Part shown: one piece after another, positions 7,763 through 15,500 of the stretch | Numbering within the stretch: the stretch's first letter is position 1 | Layout: each line of letters opens with the position of its first letter | Source of the DNA: DASVBJ01 sp036375895 | GTDB lineage: Bacteria; Actinomycetota; Actinomycetes; JACCUZ01 | Length of the DNA: 35,279 nt | Assembly: GCA_036375895.1 (NCBI GenBank) | Contig: DASVBJ010000385.1 | Coordinates: 1-35,279 of the forward strand | Direction: 5' to 3' | Program-made: the position numbers and the translations under genes | Notes under the pieces: generated by a model | What the model was told of the DNA's origin: nothing | Seen by the model: only the letters and a program-made list of their open reading frames with translations | Databases searched by the model: none

Positions 7763-9520
7763 GTGGCCGGCATGAGCGGCCCGATGTACGGCGTGGCCGC
7801 CATCACCGCGGTCACCCTGGCCACCGTCCTCATCGGCACCTACGCCCTCCGGCTGTCGCGTACCACGAGCGACTTCTACGTCGCCTCGCGCACGGTGTCG
7901 CCGTGGTGGAACGCGTCCGCGATCGGCGGGGAGTACCTCTCGGCCGCGTCCTTCCTCGGGATCGCCGGGCTGATCCTCGCCTACGGCGCGGACATGCTGT
8001 GGTTCCCGGTCGGCTACACGGCGGGCTACCTCGTGCTCCTCGTGCTGGTGGCCGCGCCGCTGCGCCGGTCGGGGGCGTACACGCTGCCCGACTTCGCCGA
8101 GGCCCGCCTCGAGTCGACGTCGGTGCGCCGGGTCGCCAGCGTCATGGTGGTCCTGATCGGGTGGCTCTACCTGCTGCCCCAGCTCGTGGGTGCCGGGCTC
8201 ACGCTGCGGCTGACGACCGGCGTGCCGCAGTGGCTCGGCGGCCTGCTCGTCGCGGCCGTCGTGGTGTTCAGCGTGGCGACCGGCGGCATGCGCAGCATCA
8301 CGTTCGTGCAGGCCTTCCAGTACTGGCTGAAGCTCACGGCCCTCGCCGTGCCGGTCGTGTTCCTCGTCATCGCCTGGCGGGCCGACGGCGCCCCGACGCC
8401 GGCGGACAGCCCGACCCCCGTCTTCCGGCAGGAGACGACGGTGACGGTGCCGAGCACGCTGGCGTTCGTCGTGACGCAGCCGGTGACGGTGACCGCGAGC
8501 GGGGTCGTCGACGGCAGGCGGTACGACGGGGAGCAGCTCGACCTCGCCGGCGGCACCCACACCGCCCGGAGCCGGACGGAGCTGACGTTCCCCGCCGGCG
8601 TGGCGGTGCCGCACTCCCGGCAGGTGCGGGCGACCAGCGACACGGACTGGGCCCGCCCGTTGTCGGGGGCGGGTGGCCGCGAGCACCCGCTCTACACGAC
8701 GTACTCGCTGATCCTCGCGCTGTTCCTGGGCACGATGGGCCTGCCGCACGTGCTCGTCCGCTTCTACACCAACCCCGACGGACGCGCCGCCCGCCGGACC
8801 ACGCTGTTCGTCCTGTGCCTGCTCGGCGGGTTCTACCTGCTCCCGACGGTGTACGGCGCGCTGGCCCGTCTCTACACCCCGGAGCTGCTGTTGACGGGTC
8901 GCACCGACGGCGCGGTGCTGCTGCTCCCCGCGCGACTCGTGGGCGGCAATCTCGGGGATGTGCTGGGCGCTTTGGTGACGGCCGGTGCGTTCGCGGCGTT
9001 CCTCTCGACGTCGTCCGGCCTGACGGTGTCGGTGGCCGGCGTGCTGTCGCAGGACGTGCTGCGCGGCGGGGTGCGCGACTTCCGGGTCGCGGCGGCTCTG
9101 GCGGTCACGGTGCCGTTCGCCCTGTCGCTGATGGTCACGTCCCTGCGCGTGGCGGACGTGGTGGGTCTGGCGTTCGCCGTCGCGGCGTCGTCGTTCTGCC
9201 CGCTGCTCGTGCTCGGCATCTGGTGGCGCCGGCTGACCGCGGTCGGTGCGATGGCCGGCCTGCTGGTCGGCGGCGGCCTGGCCACGGCAGCGGTGACGGC
9301 GACCATCGCCGGCGCGGCCGACGGTGGCTGGGTGCGGGCGTTGCTGGCTCAGCCGGCTGCCTGGACGGTGCCGATCGCGTTCGTCGTGATGGTCGCGGTG
9401 TCGGCGCGGACACAGGGCCGGCTGCCTGCGAACGCGGGCCGCACGATGGTGCAGCTGCACGCGCCCGAGTCGCTGCCGCTGCGCCGCGACCGGGTCGAGC
9501 GGCGGCGGCCGCAGCTCTGA
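7763..9520 (+). CDS. Sodium:solute symporter (ActP-like) with enlarged extracytoplasmic loop
   Basis: Sodium/solute symporter family permease, 585 residues, with about 13 hydrophobic helices. Family features: SRTVSPWWNASAIGGEYLSAASFLG in the first core helices, GAYTLPDF, and the GLPHVLVRFYT signature shared with acetate permeases. Compared with the ActP-like protein at 10052, the loop before GLPHV is much larger: residues about 206-312 (about 105 residues, rich in Thr/Val and likely beta structure) against about 45. That suggests an added extracytoplasmic domain. The substrate is probably a short-chain carboxylate but cannot be assigned. GTG 7763, ATG 7772 and ATG 7784 are all possible starts. 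It forms one operon with the kinase, regulator and small membrane protein. Confidence 0.85.
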   Translation: MAGMSGPMYGVAAITAVTLATVLIGTYALRLSRTTSDFYVASRTVSPWWNASAIGGEYLSAASFLGIAGLILAYGADMLWFPVGYTAGYLVLLVLVAAPLRRSGAYTLPDFAEARLESTSVRRVASVMVVLIGWLYLLPQLVGAGLTLRLTTGVPQWLGGLLVAAVVVFSVATGGMRSITFVQAFQYWLKLTALAVPVVFLVIAWRADGAPTPADSPTPVFRQETTVTVPSTLAFVVTQPVTVTASGVVDGRRYDGEQLDLAGGTHTARSRTELTFPAGVAVPHSRQVRATSDTDWARPLSGAGGREHPLYTTYSLILALFLGTMGLPHVLVRFYTNPDGRAARRTTLFVLCLLGGFYLLPTVYGALARLYTPELLLTGRTDGAVLLLPARLVGGNLGDVLGALVTAGAFAAFLSTSSGLTVSVAGVLSQDVLRGGVRDFRVAAALAVTVPFALSLMVTSLRVADVVGLAFAVAASSFCPLLVLGIWWRRLTAVGAMAGLLVGGGLATAAVTATIAGAADGGWVRALLAQPAAWTVPIAFVVMVAVSARTQGRLPANAGRTMVQLHAPESLPLRRDRVERRRPQL

Positions 9521-9538
9521 GGAGCCCGCTGGGCGACC

Positions 9539-9554
9539 GTTCGGCGCGCCGAAC
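9539..9554. promoter_or_regulatory. Perfect 16-bp palindrome GTTCGGCGCGCCGAAC
   Basis: A spacer-less perfect palindrome 19 bases after the first symporter stop, upstream of the DUF485-actP unit. It may be an operator or, as RNA, a short hairpin. No U-tract follows, so termination is doubtful. Confidence 0.4.
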
Positions 9555-9618
9555 CGACCGCTCACGGCGAGGAGCCGCCACTCGGCGAGAGGTTCGCCTT
9601 TACGTCTTTTGCACCCAC

Positions 9619-9634
9619 TGTGGCCTGGATCACA
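9619..9634. promoter_or_regulatory. Crp-type binding site upstream of DUF485-actP
   Basis: TGTGGCCTGGATCACA matches the actinobacterial Crp/GlxR consensus TGTGA-N6-TCACA in nine of ten fixed positions, and its flanks extend the symmetry (C...G). It lies about 60 bases before the DUF485 start. A Crp gene is present at 22602, and cAMP-Crp control of acetate uptake and activation is established in related organisms. Confidence 0.65.
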
Positions 9635-9692
9635 GTCGACTCCGACCCGGCCGCGCCCCCCGGCGCGGCGCCCGCCGCCTTGGAGGTCACAC

Positions 9693-10055
9693 GTGACCAG
9701 TCCGACAGAGGGCCGAGACAGGATCGGGACCACCCCGGTCGACGACAGCGCGCTCTACCTGCGCGTGCAGCAGACCGACGACTTCGTCGAGCTCAGGCGC
9801 AGCTTCCGACGGTTCGTCTTCCCCATGACCGCGTTGTTCCTCAGCTGGTACCTGCTCTACGTGATCGCGTCCGGTTGGGCCCGCGACTTCATGAGCCAGA
9901 AGGTCATCGGCGAGATCAACGTCGCCTACGTCTTCGGCCTGCTGCAGTTCGTCTCGACGTTCCTCATCGCCTACGTCTACGAGCGCTTCGCCAACCGGCG
10001 CCTCGACCCGCTGGCCGACCGTATCGCCCGTGACATCAAGGAGATCGCCCGATGA
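9693..10055 (+). CDS. DUF485 membrane protein (symporter partner)
   Basis: A 120-residue DUF485 (YjcH-type) protein, the small partner normally encoded just before actP. It has the family pattern: a cytoplasmic start (DDFVELRRSFRRFVFPMTALFL), helix 1 (about 47-64) with SWYLLYV, a short loop, and helix 2 (about 80-100), then a basic tail. The GTG at 9693 is preceded by GGAGG (9682-9686), and the stop overlaps the symporter start as ATGA, so the two are coupled. The role of DUF485 in transport is not settled; stabilising or modulating the permease is the usual inference. A Crp box lies upstream. Confidence 0.88.
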   Translation: MTSPTEGRDRIGTTPVDDSALYLRVQQTDDFVELRRSFRRFVFPMTALFLSWYLLYVIASGWARDFMSQKVIGEINVAYVFGLLQFVSTFLIAYVYERFANRRLDPLADRIARDIKEIAR

Positions 10056-11746
10056 GCGGCCACACCGTGCTCGCGGCCTCGGAGGCCGTGTCGACCGGCC
10101 AGCGCACGCTGACCATGCTCCTGTTCCTCGCGTTCGTCGCCATCACCCTGCTCATCACGCTGCGGGCCAGCCGGCAGACCAGGGGGGCCGCCGACTTCTA
10201 CGCCGGTGGCCGCTCCTTCACCGGCCTGCAGAACGGGGTGGCGATCGGCGGCGACTACATGTCGGCCGCGTCGTTCCTGGGCATCGCCGGCATCATCGCG
10301 CTCAGCGGCTACGACGGCTTCCTGTACTCGATCGGCTTCCTCGTCGCCTGGCTGGTGGCCCTGCTGCTCGTCGCCGAGCTGATGCGCAACTCCGGGAAGT
10401 ACACGATGGGCGACGTCCTCGCCTTCCGGATGCGCCAGCGGCCGGTCCGGACCGCGGCCGGCGTCTCCACCATCACGGTGTCGATCTTCTACCTGCTCGC
10501 GCAGATGGTTGGTGCGGGCGCGCTGGTCGCCCTGCTCCTCGGCGTCACGAGCGACACCGCCAAGAACCTCACCGTCGTGGCCGTCGGCGCCCTGATGATC
10601 TTCTATGTCGTGGTCGGCGGCATGAAGGGCACCACGTGGGTGCAGATCGTCAAGGCGCTGCTGCTCATGACCGGCACCACCCTCATCACGCTGCTCGTCA
10701 TGACGAAGTTCAACTGGAACGTCAGCGAGCTGCTCGGCGCGGCCGCCGACAAGAGCGGCAAGGGCGAGGCCTTCCTCAACCCCGGTCAGAAGTACGGCAA
10801 GGTCGTCGAGGGCGACGCGACACAGACGTTGTGGAACAAGCTCGACCTGGTGAGCCTCGGCATCGCGCTGGTGCTCGGCACCGCGGGCCTGCCGCACATC
10901 CTGGTGCGCTTCTACACCGTCCCCACGGCGCGCGAGGCCCGCAAGTCGGTGATCTGGGCCATCTGGATCATCGGGTCCTTCTACCTCATGACCATCGCGC
11001 TGGGCTTCGGCGCGGCCGCGCTGGTGGGCAGCAAGGCCATCGCCGAGCAGAACCCCGCCGGCAACACGGCGGCACCACAGCTGGCGCGAGCCATCGGCGA
11101 GGACTTCTTCGGCTCGACCGGAGGCACGGTCCTGCTCGCCGTGATCGCCGCGGTCGCGTTCGCCACGATCCTCGCCGTGGTGGCCGGCCTGACGCTCGCG
11201 TCCTCGTCGTCGTTCGCCCACGACATCTACGCCAACGTCATCAAGCGCGGCGAGACCAGGGAGGGTGAGGAGGTGCGGGTCGCCCGCATCGCGGCCTTCC
11301 TCATCGGCGGCGTGTCGATCGTGCTCGGCATCTACGCCCAGAAGCTCAACGTCGCCTTCCTCGTCGCGCTGGCCTTCGCGGTCGCCGCGTCGGGCAACCT
11401 GCCGGCGATCATCTACAGCCTGTTCTGGCGGAAGTTCAACACGGCCGGCGCGGTCTGGGCGATCTACGGCGGGCTCGTGTCGGCGGTCGTGCTCGTCATC
11501 TTCTCGCCGGTCGTCTCCGGCAAGGTGGACCCGGTCACGGGCAAGAGCGCGTCGCTCGTCACCGACACGGGCGTGGACTTCTCCTGGTTCCCGATGGAGA
11601 ACCCAGGGCTCGTCTCGATCCCGCTCGGGTTCCTGTTCGGCTACCTGGGCACGGTGCTCAGCAGGGAGCGCAACGAGGCCAAGTACGCCGAGATGGAGGT
11701 CCGCTCGCTCTCCGGCCACGGCGCGGAGGAGGCGGTCGTCCACTGA
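10052..11746 (+). CDS. actP: ActP-like cation/acetate symporter
   Basis: Sodium:solute symporter of the acetate permease group, 564 residues and about 13 helices. Diagnostic stretches are ADFYAGGRSFTGLQNGVAIG, DYMSAASFLGIAG, GKYTMGDVLAFRMR and GTAGLPHILVRFYT, all typical of ActP/MctC proteins for acetate, propionate or pyruvate. It follows DUF485 with a four-base overlap and precedes acetyl-CoA synthetase, so acetate uptake followed by activation is the natural reading. It is likely under Crp control through the site at 9619. The exact substrate range cannot be told from sequence. Confidence 0.9.
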   Translation: MSGHTVLAASEAVSTGQRTLTMLLFLAFVAITLLITLRASRQTRGAADFYAGGRSFTGLQNGVAIGGDYMSAASFLGIAGIIALSGYDGFLYSIGFLVAWLVALLLVAELMRNSGKYTMGDVLAFRMRQRPVRTAAGVSTITVSIFYLLAQMVGAGALVALLLGVTSDTAKNLTVVAVGALMIFYVVVGGMKGTTWVQIVKALLLMTGTTLITLLVMTKFNWNVSELLGAAADKSGKGEAFLNPGQKYGKVVEGDATQTLWNKLDLVSLGIALVLGTAGLPHILVRFYTVPTAREARKSVIWAIWIIGSFYLMTIALGFGAAALVGSKAIAEQNPAGNTAAPQLARAIGEDFFGSTGGTVLLAVIAAVAFATILAVVAGLTLASSSSFAHDIYANVIKRGETREGEEVRVARIAAFLIGGVSIVLGIYAQKLNVAFLVALAFAVAASGNLPAIIYSLFWRKFNTAGAVWAIYGGLVSAVVLVIFSPVVSGKVDPVTGKSASLVTDTGVDFSWFPMENPGLVSIPLGFLFGYLGTVLSRERNEAKYAEMEVRSLSGHGAEEAVVH

Positions 11747-11753
11747 CTCGCCT

Positions 11754-11794
11754 GCTGCCCGGCCGTGGACCGAGGGGGCTCACGGCCGGGCAGC
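11754..11794 (+). terminator. 14-bp hairpin terminator after actP
   Basis: GCTGCCCGGCCGTG (11754-11767) pairs perfectly with CACGGCCGGGCAGC (11781-11794) across a 13-base loop, eight bases after the symporter stop. It separates the transporter operon from acs. No U-tract follows. Confidence 0.7.
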
Positions 11795-11901
11795 GCCCTT
11801 CTGCGCCGCCGACCGGCCTTGCTCCTGGCGCGCGGCGCTGATGGAGTACACCTGTGGCGAACGATCCCTGGACGACCTGCCGCCGACAGTAAGGAGCACC
11901 C

Positions 11902-13890
11902 GTGAGCAGCGAAGCCCTCTCCAACCTGCTGCGCGAAGAGCGCCGGTTCCCGCCCAGCGAGGAGTTCGCCGCCCAGGCGGTGGCGTCCGCCGACCTCTAC
12001 GAGGAGGCGGCGAAGGACCGGCTGGCGTTCTGGGACGAGCAGGCCCGGGCGCTGCACTGGACGCAGGACTGGGAGCAGACCCTCGACTGGCAGCCGCCGT
12101 TCGCGAAGTGGTACGTCGGGGGCAAGCTCAACGTGGCCGTCAACTGCGTCGACCGCCACGTCGAGGCCGGCCGTGGCGACCGGGTCGCGCTGCACTGGGA
12201 GGGCGAGCCCGGGGACACCCGCACCCTCACGTACGCCGACCTGAAGGACCAGGTCTGTCGCGCGGCGAACGCCTTGACCGATCTCGGCATCAGGTCCGGA
12301 GACCGGGTCGCCATCTACCTGCCGATGATCCCCGAGGCGATGGTCGCCATGCTCGCCTGCGCGCGCATCGGCGCCCCGCACTCGGTGGTCTTCGGCGGCT
12401 TCTCCGCCAGCGCGCTCAGCTCCCGCATCGCGGACGCACAGGCCAAGCTCGTCATCACGGCCGACGGAGGCTACCGCCGGGGCAACCCGAGCGCGCTCAA
12501 GCCGGCAGTCGACGAGGCACTCGAGTCGGTCGAGGGCGGGAGTGTCGAGCACGTGCTCGTCGTACGCCGCACCGAGCAGGACGTCGCGTGGACCGAGGGC
12601 CGCGACCTCTGGTGGCACGACGCGCTCGCGGCGGCCAGCCCGGAACACGAGCCGGCGGCCTTCGACTCCGAGCACCCGCTCTTCATCCTCTACACGTCAG
12701 GCACCACCGGTAAGCCCAAGGGGATCCTGCACACCTCCGGCGGCTTCCTCACCCAGGTCGCCTACACGCACCGCAACGTCTTCGACCTCAAGCCGGACCG
12801 CGACGTGTTCTGGTGCACGGCAGACATCGGCTGGGTCACCGGCCACAGCTACATCGTCTACGGCCCGCTCGCCAACGGGGCGACCCAGGTGATGTACGAG
12901 GGAACCCCGGACACGCCGCACAAGGCGCGCTGGTGGGAGATCGTCGCGAAGTACGGCGTGACGATCCTCTACACGGCACCGACCGCCATCCGTACGTTCA
13001 TGAAGTGGGGCGAGGATCTGCCCGGCGGCCACGACCTGTCCTCGCTGCGGCTGCTCGGCTCCGTGGGCGAGCCGATCAACCCGGAGGCGTGGATCTGGTA
13101 CCGCCGGGTGATCGGCGGCGACAGGACGCCGATCGTCGACACGTGGTGGCAGACCGAGACCGGCGCGATCATGATCAGCCCGCTGCCCGGCGTCACCGCC
13201 ACCAAGCCCGGATCGGCCATGACGCCCCTGCCCGGCATCAGCGCCGACGTCGTCGACGACCAGGCCCAGCCTGTCGCCAACGGCGGAGGCGGCTACCTCG
13301 TGCTCGACGAGCCCTGGCCGTCGATGTTGCGCGGCATCTGGGGCGACGACCAGCGCTACAAGGACACCTACTGGTCGCGGTTCGACGGCCTCTACTTCGC
13401 CGGTGACGGCGCGAAGAAGGACGAGGACGGCGACCTGTGGCTGCTCGGCCGGGTCGACGACGTGATGCTGGTCTCGGGCCACAACATCTCGACCACCGAG
13501 GTCGAGTCGGCGCTGGTGTCGCACCCGCAGGTCGCCGAGGCCGCGGTCGTCGGCGCCTCCGACCCCACCACCGGGCAGGGCATCGTGGCCTTCGTCATCC
13601 TGCGCGGCGACGCGGCCGAGTCGGTGGCCGACGACGAGTCGGCCGGCGAGGCGGTCGTGCAGGAGTTGCGCGCCCACGTCGGCAAGGTTCTCGGCCCGAT
13701 CGCCAAGCCGCGACAGGTGCTGCTGGTCGCCGAGCTGCCCAAGACCCGGTCCGGCAAGATCATGCGCCGGCTGCTGCGCGACGTCGCCGAGCACCGCGAG
13801 ATGGGCGACGTCACCACGCTGGCCGACCCGACCGTGATGAACCTGATCGGCCAGGGCCTGGAGAAGCCGGGCGGCAAGGACGAGGAGTAG
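11902..13890 (+). CDS. acs: Acetyl-CoA synthetase
   Basis: AMP-forming acetate:CoA ligase: acetate + ATP + CoA to acetyl-CoA + AMP + PPi, via acetyl-AMP. The 662-residue length is standard. Seen: the N-terminal ACS segment, P-loop-like LYTSGTTGKPKG, VDTWWQTETGA (the tryptophan that limits the acyl pocket to acetate), DDVMLVSGHNIST, and the C-terminal PKTRSGKIMRR with catalytic Lys619, the residue acetylated in Acs regulation by Gcn5-type enzymes. GTG start with AAGGAG at 11891-11896. It lies 155 bases after actP behind a hairpin terminator, so it probably has its own promoter; a half Crp-like TGTGG at 11853 is not convincing. Confidence 0.96.
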   Translation: MSSEALSNLLREERRFPPSEEFAAQAVASADLYEEAAKDRLAFWDEQARALHWTQDWEQTLDWQPPFAKWYVGGKLNVAVNCVDRHVEAGRGDRVALHWEGEPGDTRTLTYADLKDQVCRAANALTDLGIRSGDRVAIYLPMIPEAMVAMLACARIGAPHSVVFGGFSASALSSRIADAQAKLVITADGGYRRGNPSALKPAVDEALESVEGGSVEHVLVVRRTEQDVAWTEGRDLWWHDALAAASPEHEPAAFDSEHPLFILYTSGTTGKPKGILHTSGGFLTQVAYTHRNVFDLKPDRDVFWCTADIGWVTGHSYIVYGPLANGATQVMYEGTPDTPHKARWWEIVAKYGVTILYTAPTAIRTFMKWGEDLPGGHDLSSLRLLGSVGEPINPEAWIWYRRVIGGDRTPIVDTWWQTETGAIMISPLPGVTATKPGSAMTPLPGISADVVDDQAQPVANGGGGYLVLDEPWPSMLRGIWGDDQRYKDTYWSRFDGLYFAGDGAKKDEDGDLWLLGRVDDVMLVSGHNISTTEVESALVSHPQVAEAAVVGASDPTTGQGIVAFVILRGDAAESVADDESAGEAVVQELRAHVGKVLGPIAKPRQVLLVAELPKTRSGKIMRRLLRDVAEHREMGDVTTLADPTVMNLIGQGLEKPGGKDEE

Positions 13891-13950
13891 CCCCTCGCGG
13901 CAGGTCACCCCACCCCCGCGTCCCACGTCCGCCGCCACCCCCACGTCCCG

Positions 13951-14000
13951 TGATCGTGAGGAGTTTCCCGGGCTCGGGCCCGGGAAACTCCTCACGATCA
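13951..14000. repeat. 22-bp perfect inverted repeat (GATC-ended palindromic element)
   Basis: Arms 13951-13972 and 13979-14000 are perfect reverse complements around a CTCGGG loop. The outer ends carry CATGATCGTGAG or CCCGTGATCGTGAG, a motif that recurs at the element near 26508-26519. It lies between acs (ends 13890) and the divergently promoted LLM gene, so it could act as an acs terminator, but the shared ends suggest a dispersed palindromic repeat family. Confidence 0.75.
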
Positions 14001-14056
14001 TGTAGGGGCGGGGTGTGAGCACGAGCATGAAGGGGCGGGAGTGGGGCGCGGGCCGT

Positions 14057-14068
14057 TAGCCTCGGGCA
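14057..14068 (+). promoter_or_regulatory. Leaderless promoter of the LLM oxidoreductase
   Basis: TAGCCT (14057-14062) is followed by six bases and the ATG at 14069. No Shine-Dalgarno precedes the ATG, so a leaderless transcript is likely. Confidence 0.5.
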
Positions 14069-14947
14069 ATGCGTCTCGGCGTCGTGGTCCTGCCGGAGCA
14101 GCGGTGGAGCGAGGCCGCGGCGCGCTGGCGACGCCTCGACGACTGGGGCTACCACTCCGCCTGGACCTACGACCACCTCGCCTGGCGCAGCCTGGCCGAC
14201 GGGCCGTGGTTCGCGACCGTCACGACGCTGGCCGCGGCCGCGCTGACCACCTCGCGCATCCGGCTCGGCACGTTCGTCGCCTCGCCGAACTTCCGCCACC
14301 CGGTGCCCTTCGCCAAGGAGCTGATGAGCCTCGACGACCTCACCGACGGCCGCCTCACCCTCGGGGTCGGCGCCGGCGGCACGGGTGTCGACGCGTCGGT
14401 GCTCGGACAGCCCGAGCTCGGTCCGGGCGAGCGGGTGGGTCGCTTCGCGGAGTTCGTCGACCTGCTGGACCGGCTGCTCACGTCGCCGAGCACGACGTAC
14501 GACGGGCAGTGGTACCGCGCAGTCGACGCGCGGATGGTGCCCGGCTGCGTGCAGCGGCCGCGCGTGCCATTCGTCGTCGCCGCCAACGGGCCCCGGGCCA
14601 TGACGGTGGTCGCCCGGCACGGGCAGGGCTGGGTGACGACCGGGGTCACGCCGCCCGAGGACGGCGAGGAGCGCTGGTGGGCCGGCCTCGCCGGTGCCAC
14701 CGCCCGGCTGGACGAGGTCTGCACGGCCGCGGGCCGTGACCCGGGCAGCCTGCAGCGCCTCCTCAGCGTCGACGCGTCGGGCGCCTTCGGGCTGTCGTCG
14801 GTCGAGCACCTGCGTGACGTGGTGGGGCGCGCCGGGGCGCTGGGCTTCGACGAGGTCGTCGTGCACTGGCCGCGGCGCGACGGCGTCTACGCCGGGGACG
14901 AGTCGCTGCTGGAGACGGTCGCCGCCGAGGTGCTCCCCGACCTCTGA
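14069..14947 (+). CDS. LLM-class F420-dependent oxidoreductase
   Basis: Luciferase-like monooxygenase-fold flavin/F420 enzyme, 292 residues, a TIM barrel. Family features: the N-terminal strand MRLGVVVLPEQRW, the DHL segment (AWTYDHLAW) after strand 2, IRLGTFVASPNFRHPVPFAKELMSLDDLTDGRLTLGVGAG split over strands 3-4, and PFVVAANGPRAM near the cofactor phosphate site. Such proteins in actinomycetes usually use coenzyme F420; the substrate cannot be inferred. It appears monocistronic, with a -10 box directly before the ATG. Confidence 0.85.
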   Translation: MRLGVVVLPEQRWSEAAARWRRLDDWGYHSAWTYDHLAWRSLADGPWFATVTTLAAAALTTSRIRLGTFVASPNFRHPVPFAKELMSLDDLTDGRLTLGVGAGGTGVDASVLGQPELGPGERVGRFAEFVDLLDRLLTSPSTTYDGQWYRAVDARMVPGCVQRPRVPFVVAANGPRAMTVVARHGQGWVTTGVTPPEDGEERWWAGLAGATARLDEVCTAAGRDPGSLQRLLSVDASGAFGLSSVEHLRDVVGRAGALGFDEVVVHWPRRDGVYAGDESLLETVAAEVLPDL

Positions 14948-14963
14948 ACGATCACAGGTCCTC

Positions 14964-14969
14964 TAGGAT
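14964..14969 (+). promoter_or_regulatory. Candidate -10 box of CBS-transporter operon
   Basis: TAGGAT lies 66 bases upstream of the CBS protein start. The leader contains a small hairpin, CTGGTC (14992-14997) with GACCAG (15007-15012), and AGGAGC before the ATG at 15036. No good -35 is seen. Confidence 0.4.
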
Positions 14970-15035
14970 GGCTCGCGGTGCGCCGGGAAGTCTGGTCGGC
15001 AGCGGAGACCAGGCTGTCCACGTCAGGAGCACCCG

Positions 15036-15500
15036 ATGCGCGCACGCGAGCTGGCCCAACCCTTCCCCACCGTCGGGCTCGACACCGACGCGATGGAGGC
15101 CGCACGGATGCTGGGGCAGCAGCGACTGCCCGGGCTGATCGTCTTGGGTGACGACGGTCGCCCGTGGACGGTGCTGCCGGCGTCGCAGGTGCTGAGGTTG
15201 GTCATCCCCGCCTACGTGCAGGACGACCCGGCGCTCGCCCGCGCCTTCGACGAGAAGGCGTCCGACCAGCTGTGGAGCGAGCTCGACGAGAGCACCGTGC
15301 GCGACATGCTGCCGGCGGAGCGGGACGTCGACGAGCTGCCCGTGGTCGACCCGGACGCGACCACCGTGGAGGTCGCGGCCGTCATGGCCCGGGTGCACAG
15401 CCCGCTCGTCGCGGTCGTCGACGGCGACGAGCTCCTCGGAGCCATCACGGTGAGCCGGCTGCTCGACCACCTGCTGCCCGGCCCCGCCACGCGCCCGTGA
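15036..15500 (+). CDS. CBS-domain protein linked to ArsB/NhaD transporter
   Basis: A 154-residue cytoplasmic protein made of a pair of CBS motifs, about residues 1-60 (FPTVGLDTDAMEAARMLGQQ, LPGLIVLGDDGRP) and 90-150 (DELPVVDPDATTVEVAAVMA, SPLVAVVDGDELLGAITV). CBS pairs bind adenosyl ligands and regulate attached or neighbouring transporters. The stop overlaps the transporter start by GTGA, so this is most likely its nucleotide- or ionic-strength-sensing regulatory subunit. ATG 15036 is preceded by AGGAGC. No additional catalytic domain is present. Confidence 0.85.
   Translation: MRARELAQPFPTVGLDTDAMEAARMLGQQRLPGLIVLGDDGRPWTVLPASQVLRLVIPAYVQDDPALARAFDEKASDQLWSELDESTVRDMLPAERDVDELPVVDPDATTVEVAAVMARVHSPLVAVVDGDELLGAITVSRLLDHLLPGPATRP

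Noticed and set aside
7664..9733. 689-codon minus-strand open frame opposite the first symporter
   Set aside because: Low-complexity Arg/His/Gln composition typical of antisense shadows; the plus strand encodes an unambiguous permease.
9977..11743. 588-codon minus-strand open frame opposite actP
   Set aside because: Antisense shadow; charged, repetitive composition and no recognisable family.
11853..11868. Crp-like box TGTGGCGAACGATCCC before acs
   Set aside because: Only the left half matches; the right half should read TCACA. Not enough to call a site.
13951..14000. CRISPR or insertion sequence end
   Set aside because: Single inverted repeat without regular spacers, transposase gene or target duplication.
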